DNA of 64,000 nt from Terriglobus roseus DSM 18391 (GTDB lineage Bacteria > Acidobacteriota > Terriglobia > Terriglobales > Acidobacteriaceae): NCBI RefSeq assembly GCF_000265425.1, contig NC_018014.1, forward strand, positions 1-64,000, read 5' to 3'. The notes under the pieces are model-generated. The model was not told the DNA's origin, searched no databases, and saw nothing but the letters and a program-made list of their open reading frames with translations. A program made the translations under genes and the position numbers. How positions within the stretch are numbered: position 1 is the first letter of the stretch; the number at the start of each line of letters is the position of its first letter. Shown here piece by piece: positions 17,805 through 26,322 of the stretch.

Positions 17805-19145
17805 ATGAAGCCTCTCCTTTTTGCCCTTCCGGCATTGTGCGTCCTCTCCATTCCGGCGCAGACCGTCACTGTTACTACCGGCAATGCAGTCACCACGGCA
17901 TCCGGGTCCAGTGTGACCATTCAGTTTCCCGTGAGTGTCGTTGTGACCACTGCAGCGGGCACCACGACCCCTGTTGTCACAGCGCCCGCGACCACTACGC
18001 CGGCAGCCAACACGCCGGCTGCGCCAGCGTCACCGACGGCGCTGGCACGCATTGGTGAAGGAACGAATCCGAACTTTGACGGGTATCTCTTCCAGACGGT
18101 GCCTGAGGCACTGATCGACATCAGCGGCAATGCAGTCGACACGGCGAAGACGAAGGCCTGGCTGAACGAATACAACGTGCCGAACGGCGACCACTTCCAT
18201 CTCGACAACACCATGCCGGTTTACGTCACCAGCACACCCACCTATGTAAGGCTCTCCAAGGTCACGGTTGGTGACGAGAGTGACCTAACACCGGTGCCTC
18301 TATCGCCGCAGACAGCCACAGAAAACGGCATCATTGGCACACCCGGCGCGAAGAACGCCGACAGCGACCACCATACGCTCGAGGTCGACAAGACGAACGG
18401 CCGTATCTACGAGCTGTACCAGACGAAGCTGACCAACGGCGCGTACTCCGCCTACAGTGAGACCGTTTGGAACGCGGACCTGCCGCAGCGTCGCCCCTAC
18501 GGTTACACCTCGGCCGATGTGGCTGGTCTGCCGATATTGCCGCTGCTGCTCCGTTATGACGAAGTCGCGAATGGCGCTGTCCGCCACGCGCTGCGCGTGA
18601 CCTTCAACAACACCAACGGCAGCTACATCCTGCCAGCCACGCACGGCTCCGGCAACGGATCGGACGCAGCCATTCCCGGCATGCGTATTCGCCTGAAGGC
18701 GAACTTCGATATCTCGAAGTACTCCAAGTCCAACCAGGTGATCCTGACGGCGCTAAAGAAGTACGGTGCGTACGTCGCGGACAACGGCTCGAACATGTAT
18801 TTCAGCGCCAACAACGATCCGCGCTGGGACATGGACGATGTTGCGAACATCAGCGCCGCTCTGACCGAGGGAAACTTTGAGGTCGTGCAGACGACCACGC
18901 TGATCAAGAGCCAGGCGACGCCCCAGGGCGCTGCTCCGGCCATCAACAGCTTCACGGGCGTAACGGTCGCAGGCAACACGGTCCTTACCTGGAATGTGAC
19001 GGGTGCAACGTACAGCTATGTGAAGGAAGCAGCCGCAGTGAACTCGCAGACCATGACGGTGACGCCGTATGTTGCAGGCGCCACGTACACCCTGGTGGCG
19101 AACAACTCCTTCGGTTCCGTAACGAAGGTGATCAAGGTCAAGTAA
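17805..19145 (+). CDS. Secreted protein of unknown function with a Thr/Ala/Pro-rich N-terminal linker
   Basis: 446 aa. Signal peptide 1-19. Residues 20-85 are Thr/Val/Ala/Pro-rich (a likely surface linker). A central domain has FHLDNTMPVYV, DSDHHTLEVDKTNGRIYELYQTKL, HALRVTFNNT, ATHGSGNGSDAAIPGMRIRLK and FSANNDPRWDMDDV. The C-terminal 80 residues form an Ig-like beta module (SFTGVTVAGNTVLTWNVTG to KVIKVK). Exported and probably extracellular. The central domain resembles hypothetical proteins of soil bacteria, but I cannot assign an activity. Confidence 0.7.
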   Translation: MKPLLFALPALCVLSIPAQTVTVTTGNAVTTASGSSVTIQFPVSVVVTTAAGTTTPVVTAPATTTPAANTPAAPASPTALARIGEGTNPNFDGYLFQTVPEALIDISGNAVDTAKTKAWLNEYNVPNGDHFHLDNTMPVYVTSTPTYVRLSKVTVGDESDLTPVPLSPQTATENGIIGTPGAKNADSDHHTLEVDKTNGRIYELYQTKLTNGAYSAYSETVWNADLPQRRPYGYTSADVAGLPILPLLLRYDEVANGAVRHALRVTFNNTNGSYILPATHGSGNGSDAAIPGMRIRLKANFDISKYSKSNQVILTALKKYGAYVADNGSNMYFSANNDPRWDMDDVANISAALTEGNFEVVQTTTLIKSQATPQGAAPAINSFTGVTVAGNTVLTWNVTGATYSYVKEAAAVNSQTMTVTPYVAGATYTLVANNSFGSVTKVIKVK

Positions 19146-19179
19146 TCTTCGCAAGCGCAACAGTAATGGAAGCAAAAAG

Positions 19180-19218
19180 GGCCGAGGGGCTGCAGATTCC
19201 TGCAACCCTCGGCCTTCT
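19180..19218 (+). terminator. Rho-independent terminator
   Basis: Stem GGCCGAGGG / CCCTCGGCC with an inner TGCAG/CTGCA stem and an ATTC tip, preceded by AAAAA and followed by TTCTTT, 35 bases after the secreted-protein stop. Confidence 0.85.
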
Positions 19219-19237
19219 TTCTGCGTACCTACTCGTG

Positions 19238-20053
19238 ATGAAGCTCTCTTACCGATTCTGCTCGTGCAGCGCTGTACTCGCTGTCGCCTTGTTGGCGGCC
19301 GGCCCAGCGGCAGCGCAGGCTGTGCCCACCTATGACATCTCCACGGTCAAACCGCACGATCCCAATGACGGCGACATCTCCGTCAACTTCCGTCCGGCTA
19401 ATCTGCACATCAGCAACATGACCGCGCAGCAGTTGATTGCCCTGGCATGGAACGTCAGGCCGTGGCTTGTAAGCGGGCTTCCGCCGTGGGCTAAGTCGGA
19501 TCACTTTGAGGTGGACGCGAAGGTCAGCGAGCCGGACATGGCCGCACTTCGCGCTCTCTCCGACGAAGAGCGACGGCAGATGGTGCAGAACCTGCTGAAG
19601 GAGCGCTTCCACCTGGCGGCGCACGCGGAGACGCGCACGCTGCCCGTGTATGACTTAACGGTGATGCCCGAGGGCGTCAAGCTGACACCGAGCGCCTCCC
19701 TGCCCGCCCCGGAAGCCGGCAAGCCGGCTCCACGCCGCAGCCGCAGCATGAGCCAGAACGATGGCCATCTGGTTGGCAAGGGAGCCGACATCCGCTCGCT
19801 TGCCGATAGTCTTGCGAACGAACTGGAGCGCTACGTCGTCGACAACACCGGACTGAAGGGCGACTACGATATCGACCTGAAATGGACTCCGGACGACGCC
19901 AGCAAAACGCCTGCGGACGCGGGCCTTGCAGGCGAACCCGCACCGCCGCTGGCAACGGCTGTACGCGATCAGCTCGGGTTGAAATTAACGCCGTCCAAGG
20001 GGCCCGTACCCGCGATCGTCGTTGATCGCATTGAGCCGCCCACCGCAAACTAG
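19238..20053 (+). CDS. TIGR03435-family (soil-associated) secreted protein
   Basis: 271 aa from the ATG at 19238, which gives a signal peptide (cleavage after AAAQA). Family hallmarks are an early FDISTVKPHDPN-like segment (here YDISTVKP), NLHISNMTAQQLIALAWNVRPWLVSGLPPWAK with the substrate-like DHFEVDAK, RRQMVQNLLKERFHLAAHAETRTLPVYDL, and the C-terminal DNTGLKGDYDIDLKW...QLGLKL. This family is expanded in Acidobacteria and its function is unknown. The ORF begins 20 bases after the terminator. Confidence 0.85.
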   Translation: MKLSYRFCSCSAVLAVALLAAGPAAAQAVPTYDISTVKPHDPNDGDISVNFRPANLHISNMTAQQLIALAWNVRPWLVSGLPPWAKSDHFEVDAKVSEPDMAALRALSDEERRQMVQNLLKERFHLAAHAETRTLPVYDLTVMPEGVKLTPSASLPAPEAGKPAPRRSRSMSQNDGHLVGKGADIRSLADSLANELERYVVDNTGLKGDYDIDLKWTPDDASKTPADAGLAGEPAPPLATAVRDQLGLKLTPSKGPVPAIVVDRIEPPTAN

Positions 20054-20147
20054 TCGCCGGGGCATCGATACCGCCTGTGGGGCATACCCACCTGACTCCC
20101 GCCAATGTACCCTGCGTGTATCTCCTGCTGAGGCTCGCAAGACCGAC

Positions 20148-20870
20148 ATGGAAGTTCACGTACCAGAGCACCCTATCCACACCTGGCGGGAGTTTTTCAC
20201 GCACATCGGTATCGTCACCATTGGTCTGCTGATCGCGATTGCGATGGAGCAGTCGGTGGAGATGGCGCATCACCGCCATCAGCGATCGGAGCTGCGCGAG
20301 GCGCTGCATCAGGATGGCGAACGCACCGTCGAAGACACGGATCGCCTGCTACAGAATCAGCGGTCACGCATGGCATGGCTGAACGCGCGCATGACGCAGG
20401 TGCGCGCTGCCATCCGATCGCACCAGCCGCTGCCCGCTGCTGCCGCTGCGGGTTTTGCCGACTTCGATCTGCCGGACATGCCTGCATGGCACGCAGCACG
20501 CGCCAGCGGGTTGCTGGAGCGCCTGCCGCAGGACGACGTTCGCGCCTGGTCGGAGGTGGACCTGTCGCTCAACGGCGTCAACACCAGCTATGCGGAAGAG
20601 GTGAAGGCGATCCAGAGGCGACATGCCTTTGAATCGCAATACAGCACGGGCGTCGGACAACCGCTCACGCAGCCCGTCCCTGCGGAGGCTCTGCAGCGCT
20701 ACTTCGAAGTGCTGAGTGAAGAGGCTGCGACCGTGATCGCGCTGGAATCGGATGCATCTGAGCTGAAGGGCGCGGAGGAATCCGTACTGCGCGGTGAGCG
20801 CAACCTGGACAGGATCCAGGAGTCGGAGCGCCACACGGATCTGCCGGTCAACACGGACCGGAGGCAGTAG
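20148..20870 (+). CDS. Single-pass membrane protein with a coiled periplasmic domain, unknown function
   Basis: 240 aa from the ATG at 20148. The N-terminus (MEVHVPEHPIHTWREFF) leads into one transmembrane helix (HIGIVTIGLLIAIAME) and a His/Arg-rich charged helix (MAHHRHQRSELREALHQDGE). A largely helical soluble domain with Arg/Glu heptads follows. This architecture recurs in acidobacterial genomes as a hypothetical. It overlaps no neighbour and stops six bases before ruvX. No enzymatic motif. Confidence 0.7.
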   Translation: MEVHVPEHPIHTWREFFTHIGIVTIGLLIAIAMEQSVEMAHHRHQRSELREALHQDGERTVEDTDRLLQNQRSRMAWLNARMTQVRAAIRSHQPLPAAAAAGFADFDLPDMPAWHAARASGLLERLPQDDVRAWSEVDLSLNGVNTSYAEEVKAIQRRHAFESQYSTGVGQPLTQPVPAEALQRYFEVLSEEAATVIALESDASELKGAEESVLRGERNLDRIQESERHTDLPVNTDRRQ

Positions 20871-20876
20871 GTCACC

Positions 20877-21323
20877 ATGCAGGAGCATCCACGGATCCTT
20901 GGGCTGGATATTGGCGATCGCCGCATTGGCATCGCCATCACGGATGCGCTGGGCACCGCGCAGCCGCTGCTGACGCTGGGCCGGACGCATCTGCGTAAGG
21001 AATTGAAGGATATAGCGCGCATGGTGCGCAAGCATGGTGTCACCGCCATCGTCTCGGGCGATCCCCGCTACGCGTCGGGCGACGTCAGTCCGCAGGCGGA
21101 GAAGGCGCAGGCCTTCGCACAGGCCGTGGCGGAGGAACTGCAACTGCCCGTACACCTGCAGCGAGAGACGCTTACCAGCGCGGCGGCAGAGGAGCTGCTG
21201 GACCGCCGCGGTATCCCGCGAGGTCCCGGACGCAAAGCGGTGCTGGATCAGTACGCCGCCGTTGTCATTCTGCAGGACTGGCTGGACGGCCAGGCGGCGT
21301 CTCATGCTGCAGAATCGCTATAA
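20877..21323 (+). CDS. ruvX: Putative pre-16S rRNA / Holliday-junction nuclease RuvX (YqgF)
   Basis: 148 aa RNase-H-like fold. The first catalytic Asp is in ILGLDIGDRRIGIA. The usual DER-LTS segment is RET-LTS, keeping the Glu but not the preceding Asp. The final catalytic Asp is in LDQYAAVVIL. The usual Gly-Leu-Pro segment is replaced by SGDPRYASGDVSPQAEKAQ. YqgF processes the 5' end of 16S rRNA precursors and may cut Holliday junctions. The ATG starts six bases after the preceding gene's stop, so it is probably co-transcribed. Confidence 0.85.
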   Translation: MQEHPRILGLDIGDRRIGIAITDALGTAQPLLTLGRTHLRKELKDIARMVRKHGVTAIVSGDPRYASGDVSPQAEKAQAFAQAVAEELQLPVHLQRETLTSAAAEELLDRRGIPRGPGRKAVLDQYAAVVILQDWLDGQAASHAAESL

Positions 21324-21405
21324 TCATTAGTCGAAGAGCCCCTGCCACGCACAGCGTGCAGCAGCACTGCTCCGGACTCTTTTTCGCTGATCGGAAACAC
21401 TGCCC

Positions 21406-21885
21406 ATGCTCGACGTCACCAAGAAGCTTGAAGAACAGATTCGCGCACTGGAGCACGAGCTCACCACGGAGCTGCCGGCGGAGATCAAGCGCGCCGTCGC
21501 ACTGGGTGACTTGAGCGAAAACGCCGAGTACCACTCGGCCAAGCAGCGGCAGGAGTTTGTGAACGCGCACCTCGGCCAGCTGAAGAAGCGCATGGCGGAG
21601 CTGTCACTCGTCGACCTGCGCAACATCCCGAATGACCGCGTCGGCTTCGGCTCGACCATCGTCGTCTTCGACCAGACCAAGGAAGAAGAGCTCACCTACA
21701 AGCTGGTCACCAGCGAAGAGAGTGATGTCACCAAGGGCCTGATCAGCACCACGTCGCCCATCGGCCGCGCTCTGGTCGGCAAGCAGCTTGGCGATGAAGT
21801 CACGGTGGTTACGCCCAACGGCAAGCGCATCCTCGAGATCCTGAAGCTGTACACCATCCACGACGTCGCGCCCGTCGTCGAATAG
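21406..21885 (+). CDS. greA: Transcription elongation factor GreA
   Basis: 159 aa, the normal family length. The N-terminal antiparallel coiled coil (about 1-75) includes the family signature GDLSENAEYHSAK, whose acidic tip residues enter the RNA polymerase secondary channel to stimulate transcript cleavage. The C-terminal FKBP-like domain ends with PIGRALVGKQLGDEVTVVTPNGK. It is convergent with the DUF1275 gene, six bases apart. Confidence 0.95.
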   Translation: MLDVTKKLEEQIRALEHELTTELPAEIKRAVALGDLSENAEYHSAKQRQEFVNAHLGQLKKRMAELSLVDLRNIPNDRVGFGSTIVVFDQTKEEELTYKLVTSEESDVTKGLISTTSPIGRALVGKQLGDEVTVVTPNGKRILEILKLYTIHDVAPVVE

Positions 21886-21891
21886 CACGCT

Positions 21892-22617
21892 CTAAAGCTG
21901 TCGCAGGTCGTCCAGTACCGGCAGGGCGGCCAGCAACAGCAGCAGCGCCGCCAGCGGCAGCGTGAAGAGAAATCCCACGTGCAGGAACCCCAGCGCTCCC
22001 ACCACGCCGCCGGCGAAGAATAGCCCCACCAGCGACGAAAGCAGCCGCAGCTTCGGTGCGTCCATGGCGTCGGTTGCGGTGCGGTCGCCGCACGCTGCCG
22101 CAATCATCCGTCCCAGCGCAATGCCGATGTCGGTAATCATGCCGGTCACGTGCGTCGTTCGAATCTCCGCATTCGACAGCTTCGTTACGATCGCATTCTG
22201 CAGCCCCATGGTGAAACACAGCAGCAGGACGGTTGCCAGCTCGGAACGCCCTTCGAAGACATGGCCGGTCAAGCCGAAGACGACCAGCAATGCCGCCTCG
22301 GCTACCAGCGGCAAAGCGTATTCGCTGTGCAGCGTCCGTCGCCGTCCCCAACGGATCAGCAGCGTCGTGGAGATGGCCCCCGCGGTGAAGGACACGATCG
22401 CCGCGAAGGCGCTGCCGACGACCAATGTGCTGCCCGCAGCCAGTCCGTCAGCCATGGTCGAGGTGATGCCGGACATGTGCGAGGTGTACTGGCGCACCGC
22501 CAGAAAGCCGCCCGCATTCGCCGCACCTGCGACAAACGCCAGGAACCGCGCCAGCGCACGATTCGCCGAAACCGTCCGCTCTCGGCCGGTAAGTCGTCGC
22601 AGATAGAGCCGGGGCAT
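21892..22617 (-). CDS. DUF1275 (YoaK-family) membrane protein
   Basis: 241 aa from the ATG at 22617 (MPRLYLRRLTGRER). About six hydrophobic segments follow the pattern of DUF1275: an early AFVAGAANAGGFLAVRQYTSHMSGITS, a central LLLCFTMGLQNAIVTKL and TTHVTGMITDIG. Members are small integral membrane proteins with no firm function. The gene is divergent from the 22.7-24.0 kb ORF, with a 70-base gap. Confidence 0.82.
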   Translation of the reverse strand: MPRLYLRRLTGRERTVSANRALARFLAFVAGAANAGGFLAVRQYTSHMSGITSTMADGLAAGSTLVVGSAFAAIVSFTAGAISTTLLIRWGRRRTLHSEYALPLVAEAALLVVFGLTGHVFEGRSELATVLLLCFTMGLQNAIVTKLSNAEIRTTHVTGMITDIGIALGRMIAAACGDRTATDAMDAPKLRLLSSLVGLFFAGGVVGALGFLHVGFLFTLPLAALLLLLAALPVLDDLRQL

Positions 22618-22687
22618 GCCTTCATAATCGCAGGCGGTTCCCAAAATGGGGCTTGCAACGCGAAAACAGCGAGATACACTGCCCGGT

Positions 22688-24010
22688 ATGCCCCGATTTG
22701 GTTGCGCCGAGATGTCTGATGGGGACTTCCTGCGCGCTTTTCAGGACCGTGACATTCCCGCCGGCCGCTTCCACCATGGCGATCATCTGCGCCTGGCCTG
22801 GCTGCTGCTCGAACGCCTGCCATTCAACGATGCCTTCGACAGCATTCAACGCGGCCTGCAGACCTTCGCCGCGCGTGCCGGCAACCCCGCCCACTATCAC
22901 GAGACCATGACCCGCGGATGGATGCTGCTGCTGGCCGCACAGGAAGAGCGCACGCTCGAGGATTGCCTGGCGGATTATCCCGAAACAGGGAACCCGCTAC
23001 ACAGCTTCTGGTCTGCAGATCTGCTGAACAGTGAACGAGCTCGCAGCCAGTGGGTGGCGCCCGATCTGGCCGGCCTGCCGCCGATCAGCACACGGTGGAC
23101 GGCACGCCGCCTCTCCCGCGCACGCCGCACCCTGGCACCCATGATCGATACGCTGCCGCTCTTCCCGGATGCCGCAGAAGCACGCCTGCAACCCCGACCG
23201 GCCCTCTCTCAGGACCAGGAAAACCTTGGTCCGCGCGACGCCCTGGTGGTTGCCATCCGTCGCGCAGCCGGTCTGCAGCAGCGCCCGTACCAGCAGAATC
23301 ACCCCGCCGACGCGCCAGACGCCGCAAAACGTTACACTGCTAAGAGGTACGGCGATCAACTCATGAGTTCTGGATTCACCTGGACAAGCGCATTTGGAAA
23401 AGGCAGCGGCTGGCTGCTGCAGAAGATCGTCAACGGCCTGGCGCTGTCGAAGATCTCGCCGAATACGCTCACCTTCATCGGCCTCATCATCAACATCATC
23501 GCGGCCTTCTTCTTCGGCTATGCGCGCGGTGCAAACGCTCACCGCATGTTCCTGTATGCGGGCCTGATTCTGATCGGCGCCGGCCTCTTTGACATGGTCG
23601 ATGGCCGCGTCGCACGCCAGACCAACCAGGTCAGCGTCTTCGGCGCGTTCTTCGATTCGGTGATGGACCGCTACTCCGACGTTGCCATCTTCTTCGGCCT
23701 GCTGGTCTATTACGCGCGCGGCAACCGCTTTGTGTATGTGGTGCTGGCAGCGTTCGTGATGACGGCGTCGCTGATGATCAGCTACACTCGCGCCCGCGCC
23801 GAAGCACTCATCGGCTCCTGCAAGGTCGGTTTCATGGAGCGCCCGGAACGCATCGTGCTCGTCATCCTGGGCGCACTCTGCGACCGCTGGGGCGTCATGG
23901 CACCTGCACTCTGGGTTCTGGCTTTCCTGGGAACGATGACGGTCATCCACCGCATCCGCTACACCTACCTCGAAACAGAGCGCCGCAAGCTGGTCCCCGC
24001 CGCACGATAG
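22688..24010 (+). CDS. Fused ORF: hypothetical His-rich protein joined to CDP-alcohol phosphatidyltransferase
   Basis: One uninterrupted 440-aa frame from the ATG at 22688. Residues 1-150 match a stand-alone soluble hypothetical family: DFLRAFQ, GRFHHGDHLRLAWLLLE, ARAGNPAHYHETMTRGW. After a Pro/Gln/Arg-rich linker, residue 226 is Met, and from there the protein is a typical CDP-alcohol phosphatidyltransferase. The active-site motif D-x2-DG-x2-AR-x8-G-x3-D-x3-D is perfect (DMVDGRVAR through FFDSVMDRY), with about six membrane helices. Such enzymes link CDP-diacylglycerol to glycerol-phosphate, inositol or inositol-phosphate in the inner membrane. The N-terminal gene must end somewhere, and no in-frame stop exists before 24008. 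Either it is a true fusion or the enzyme starts internally at 23363. Confidence 0.75.
   Translation: MPRFGCAEMSDGDFLRAFQDRDIPAGRFHHGDHLRLAWLLLERLPFNDAFDSIQRGLQTFAARAGNPAHYHETMTRGWMLLLAAQEERTLEDCLADYPETGNPLHSFWSADLLNSERARSQWVAPDLAGLPPISTRWTARRLSRARRTLAPMIDTLPLFPDAAEARLQPRPALSQDQENLGPRDALVVAIRRAAGLQQRPYQQNHPADAPDAAKRYTAKRYGDQLMSSGFTWTSAFGKGSGWLLQKIVNGLALSKISPNTLTFIGLIINIIAAFFFGYARGANAHRMFLYAGLILIGAGLFDMVDGRVARQTNQVSVFGAFFDSVMDRYSDVAIFFGLLVYYARGNRFVYVVLAAFVMTASLMISYTRARAEALIGSCKVGFMERPERIVLVILGALCDRWGVMAPALWVLAFLGTMTVIHRIRYTYLETERRKLVPAAR
23363..24010 (+). other. Possible internal start of the CDP-alcohol phosphatidyltransferase
   Basis: From this ATG (MSSGFTWTSAFGKGSGWLL) the reading frame encodes a 215-aa membrane enzyme of exactly the size expected for a stand-alone phosphatidyltransferase. 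TAAGAGG lies about 16 bases upstream, too far for a strong site. The preceding 200 bases are Pro/Arg/Gln-rich and look poorly coding. This alternative would give both a fusion and a short product. Confidence 0.5.
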
Positions 24011-24017
24011 CCGCAAG

Positions 24018-24404
24018 CTAACGCTGCGAGGCCACAACCAGAACCAGCTTTACCGGCAGGTCCAGTTCTTCGCGTTGCATGGTGCCCGTCAGCTTCAGCG
24101 TCCTGGCAAAGGCCGTGACACTGCCGCCGTCCGCATTCTGCAGGTGCAGGTGAAAGTTGTTGCCGTCGTCATCGGCCAGCACCATCGTCGATCCGAACAG
24201 GCGACTCTCCGGCACCGGTACCTCCGACGCTTCGTTGTCGTACTTGTACTTCGCCGCCGCGACCAATTCATCCTTCACATCCAGCGTCAGCGTTACGCTT
24301 CGCTGGCCGACCGTGCCGTGAAAGCGCATCGTCTCCGCGCGCGCTGCGGCGGTGGCCGTCAGGATGGCGAGCGTGGTCAGAAACGCAATGCGGCGGAAGT
24401 TCAT
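24018..24404 (-). CDS. Small secreted beta-rich protein, unknown function
   Basis: 128 aa from the ATG at 24404, which gives a signal peptide (MNFRRIAFLTTLAILTATA, cleavage near ARAE). An upstream extension in frame is Ala/Ser-rich and looks non-coding. The mature part is beta-stranded (MRFHGTVGQRSVTLTLDVKDEL, NNFHLHLQNADGG, DLPVKLVLVVASQR), a lipocalin- or copper-fold-like size. It is convergent with the phosphatidyltransferase, seven bases apart. No family recognised. Confidence 0.65.
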   Translation of the reverse strand: MNFRRIAFLTTLAILTATAAARAETMRFHGTVGQRSVTLTLDVKDELVAAAKYKYDNEASEVPVPESRLFGSTMVLADDDGNNFHLHLQNADGGSVTAFARTLKLTGTMQREELDLPVKLVLVVASQR

Positions 24405-24460
24405 GGTGCCGATGAGCGTACCAGAGCCACTGTATGCCACGCTCGGCGCAACACGCGCGC

Positions 24461-24664
24461 TTACGCTGCCTGCAAATGCTCCGACCGGTGACGCGGATGC
24501 AGCACCTGCTGCAGGTAGGCCGCCTTTTGAAAGACCGCGCTCAGCGCAGCCCACTCGGCCGGTGGCACCTCAAAGTACCGCGTCGTGCCCGCCCAGTCGC
24601 GGAAGTCCACCGTCAACACCTGTCCCACTTCGTCATACCGCATCGCCCGGATTGATCCCGTCAT
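24461..24664 (-). CDS. KTSC-domain protein
   Basis: 67 aa. The KTSC fold pattern is visible: MRYDEVGQVLTVDFRDWAGTTRYFEVPPAEWAALS, with the final helix QKAAYLQQVLHPRHRS. KTSC domains are short stand-alone proteins or are appended to RNA- or DNA-processing enzymes, and their function is poorly defined. It lies 57 bases upstream of the small secreted-protein gene on the same strand. Confidence 0.75.
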   Translation of the reverse strand: MTGSIRAMRYDEVGQVLTVDFRDWAGTTRYFEVPPAEWAALSAVFQKAAYLQQVLHPRHRSEHLQAA

Positions 24665-24922
24665 GGTTGCGTCCTCCGTCGTCTCTGTGTGCAGCGTTCT
24701 CTATGCAGCGTCCTGCCCAGTTGGGAGCGCGCGCACGATAGTTGCGTTGCACCATTTTTGCAACATAATTTCGGCGGTGGACTGTTTAGGGTTCAGATTC
24801 CCGCAATCTTCACACAGCCGACCCGTTTCGGGTCGGACGAGACGGAAGAGCCACGGACCACCGCTGAAATATTTCCCGTAAACGCTCAATCCGCGCGCTT
24901 TTCACAAGCGTTCTTTATCTGT

Positions 24923-25120
24923 ATGTCCAAGCTGAACCTGTACTACTTAAAACCCTCTTCTTCCAAAAATCTGTACTCACCTGATGACCCTGATGAACTT
25001 CGGCGCGAAGAACTCTGCCTTCAGTTAGCCGAAAACCTGCACGATCTGGGTGTCAGCGACTTCTCGCGTGAGACGCGAACCGGCAACGCCCGCTTCATCA
25101 TCCGGGTCGTCCGCGCGTAG
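24923..25120 (+). CDS. Small hypothetical protein (65 aa)
   Basis: 65 aa (MSKLNLYYLKPSSSKNLYSP, then a charged helix DELRREELCLQLAENLHDLG and a strand ARFIIRVVRA). No Shine-Dalgarno is seen; a TTTATCT -10-like sequence lies only a few bases upstream, so it may be leaderless. The frame stays open upstream to 24689, but those codons look non-coding. It lies in a 520-base gap between KTSC and the YCF48-like gene. No family recognised. Confidence 0.45.
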   Translation: MSKLNLYYLKPSSSKNLYSPDDPDELRREELCLQLAENLHDLGVSDFSRETRTGNARFIIRVVRA

Positions 25121-25186
25121 CCGAAACCCGGAACGACGGGGCAATTCGTACGGAAGCAAGCCCAATGCGGGAGATACACTCCACGC

Positions 25187-26278
25187 ATGCGCCAACTCGT
25201 CTTTGCTGCCGCTCTCCTGCCCCTCTCACTCTCCGCGCAGTTCACGCTGCAGACGAGCAACACCACGGCCGGCCTGCGCGGCATCGCCAACGTGGACGGG
25301 CAGATCGCATGGGCCAGCGGCACTGGCGGAACCGTCTTAAAAACGCTCGATGGCGGAGCCCGCTGGAGCGCCTGCGCCACACCCGCCGGCGCAGAGAAAC
25401 TCGACTTCCGCGGCATCCAGGCCTTCGATGCGAAGACAGCCATCGTCATGTCCAGCGGTAAGGGTGACCTCAGCCGCGTCTATAAAACCACCGACGGCTG
25501 CGCCACATGGCAACTAGCCTTCACCAATCCAGACGCGCCCGACGGCTTCTTCGACGCCATGTACTTCACGCGTCGCGATGAGGGCTGGCTGCTGGGCGAC
25601 CCGGTCAAGGGCAGCTTTTACCTGGCCAGCACCACGGACGCTGGCGCCACCTGGACGCGAAGCAAATCACCGGATCTGAACGCACCCGCAAGAAACATTG
25701 GCGCCTTCGCCGCCAGCAACCAGTCCTTCATCATCTCGCTTTCGGGGCCCATCTTCGGCGGGGGAGCGGGTTATCTTTACCGCGGCTCGTGGCCCGGCTG
25801 CTCGCAATCGCAGAGCTACAACCAGCCCGAACTCTGCCTCGACCGGCTCCCCTTCGACCGCATCCACCTGCCTCTGCAGGCAGAGGGTGACGCCGCCGGC
25901 ATCTTCGCACTCATCGCAACCTCGCAGGCAATCGTTGCCGTCGGCGGCGACTACACGCAGCCCGGAAACTCTACCATGACCGCAGCGGTAAGCCTCGACG
26001 ACGGCCAGACCTGGCACGCCGCGATGACGCAACCCCATGGCTACCGCAGCACCGTCGCCTACGACGTCACGACAAAGACCTGGATCACCACGGGCCCTAA
26101 CGGCACCGACATCTCCACGGATAACGGCATCCATTGGCAACCGCTGCTCCCCAACCCTGCCAGGGGCGATGCGCCGGGCGCCGACAAGGATTGGAATGCG
26201 CTCTCGCTCCCTTTCGTCGTAGGCCCCAAAGGACGTATTGCCCGGTTGCGAACGGATGCGTTTCAATCTGCAAGGTAG
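25187..26278 (+). CDS. YCF48/BNR-like beta-propeller secreted protein
   Basis: 363 aa. Signal peptide 1-18. Repeated blades of the YCF48/HCF136 type are visible: GTGGTVLKTLDGGARWSAC, SRVYKTTDGCATWQLAF, YLASTTDAGATWTR, AAVSLDDGQTWHA and TDISTDNGIHWQPLL. The TxDGGxxW signature is the core of each. In other bacteria these proteins are exported sialidase-like or stress/assembly factors without a fixed catalytic role. It stands alone. Confidence 0.8.
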   Translation: MRQLVFAAALLPLSLSAQFTLQTSNTTAGLRGIANVDGQIAWASGTGGTVLKTLDGGARWSACATPAGAEKLDFRGIQAFDAKTAIVMSSGKGDLSRVYKTTDGCATWQLAFTNPDAPDGFFDAMYFTRRDEGWLLGDPVKGSFYLASTTDAGATWTRSKSPDLNAPARNIGAFAASNQSFIISLSGPIFGGGAGYLYRGSWPGCSQSQSYNQPELCLDRLPFDRIHLPLQAEGDAAGIFALIATSQAIVAVGGDYTQPGNSTMTAAVSLDDGQTWHAAMTQPHGYRSTVAYDVTTKTWITTGPNGTDISTDNGIHWQPLLPNPARGDAPGADKDWNALSLPFVVGPKGRIARLRTDAFQSAR

Positions 26279-26322
26279 GATGAGCGTGGTCCAGCGAAGC
26301 TACCCTTTCTCCAAAGTTGAAG

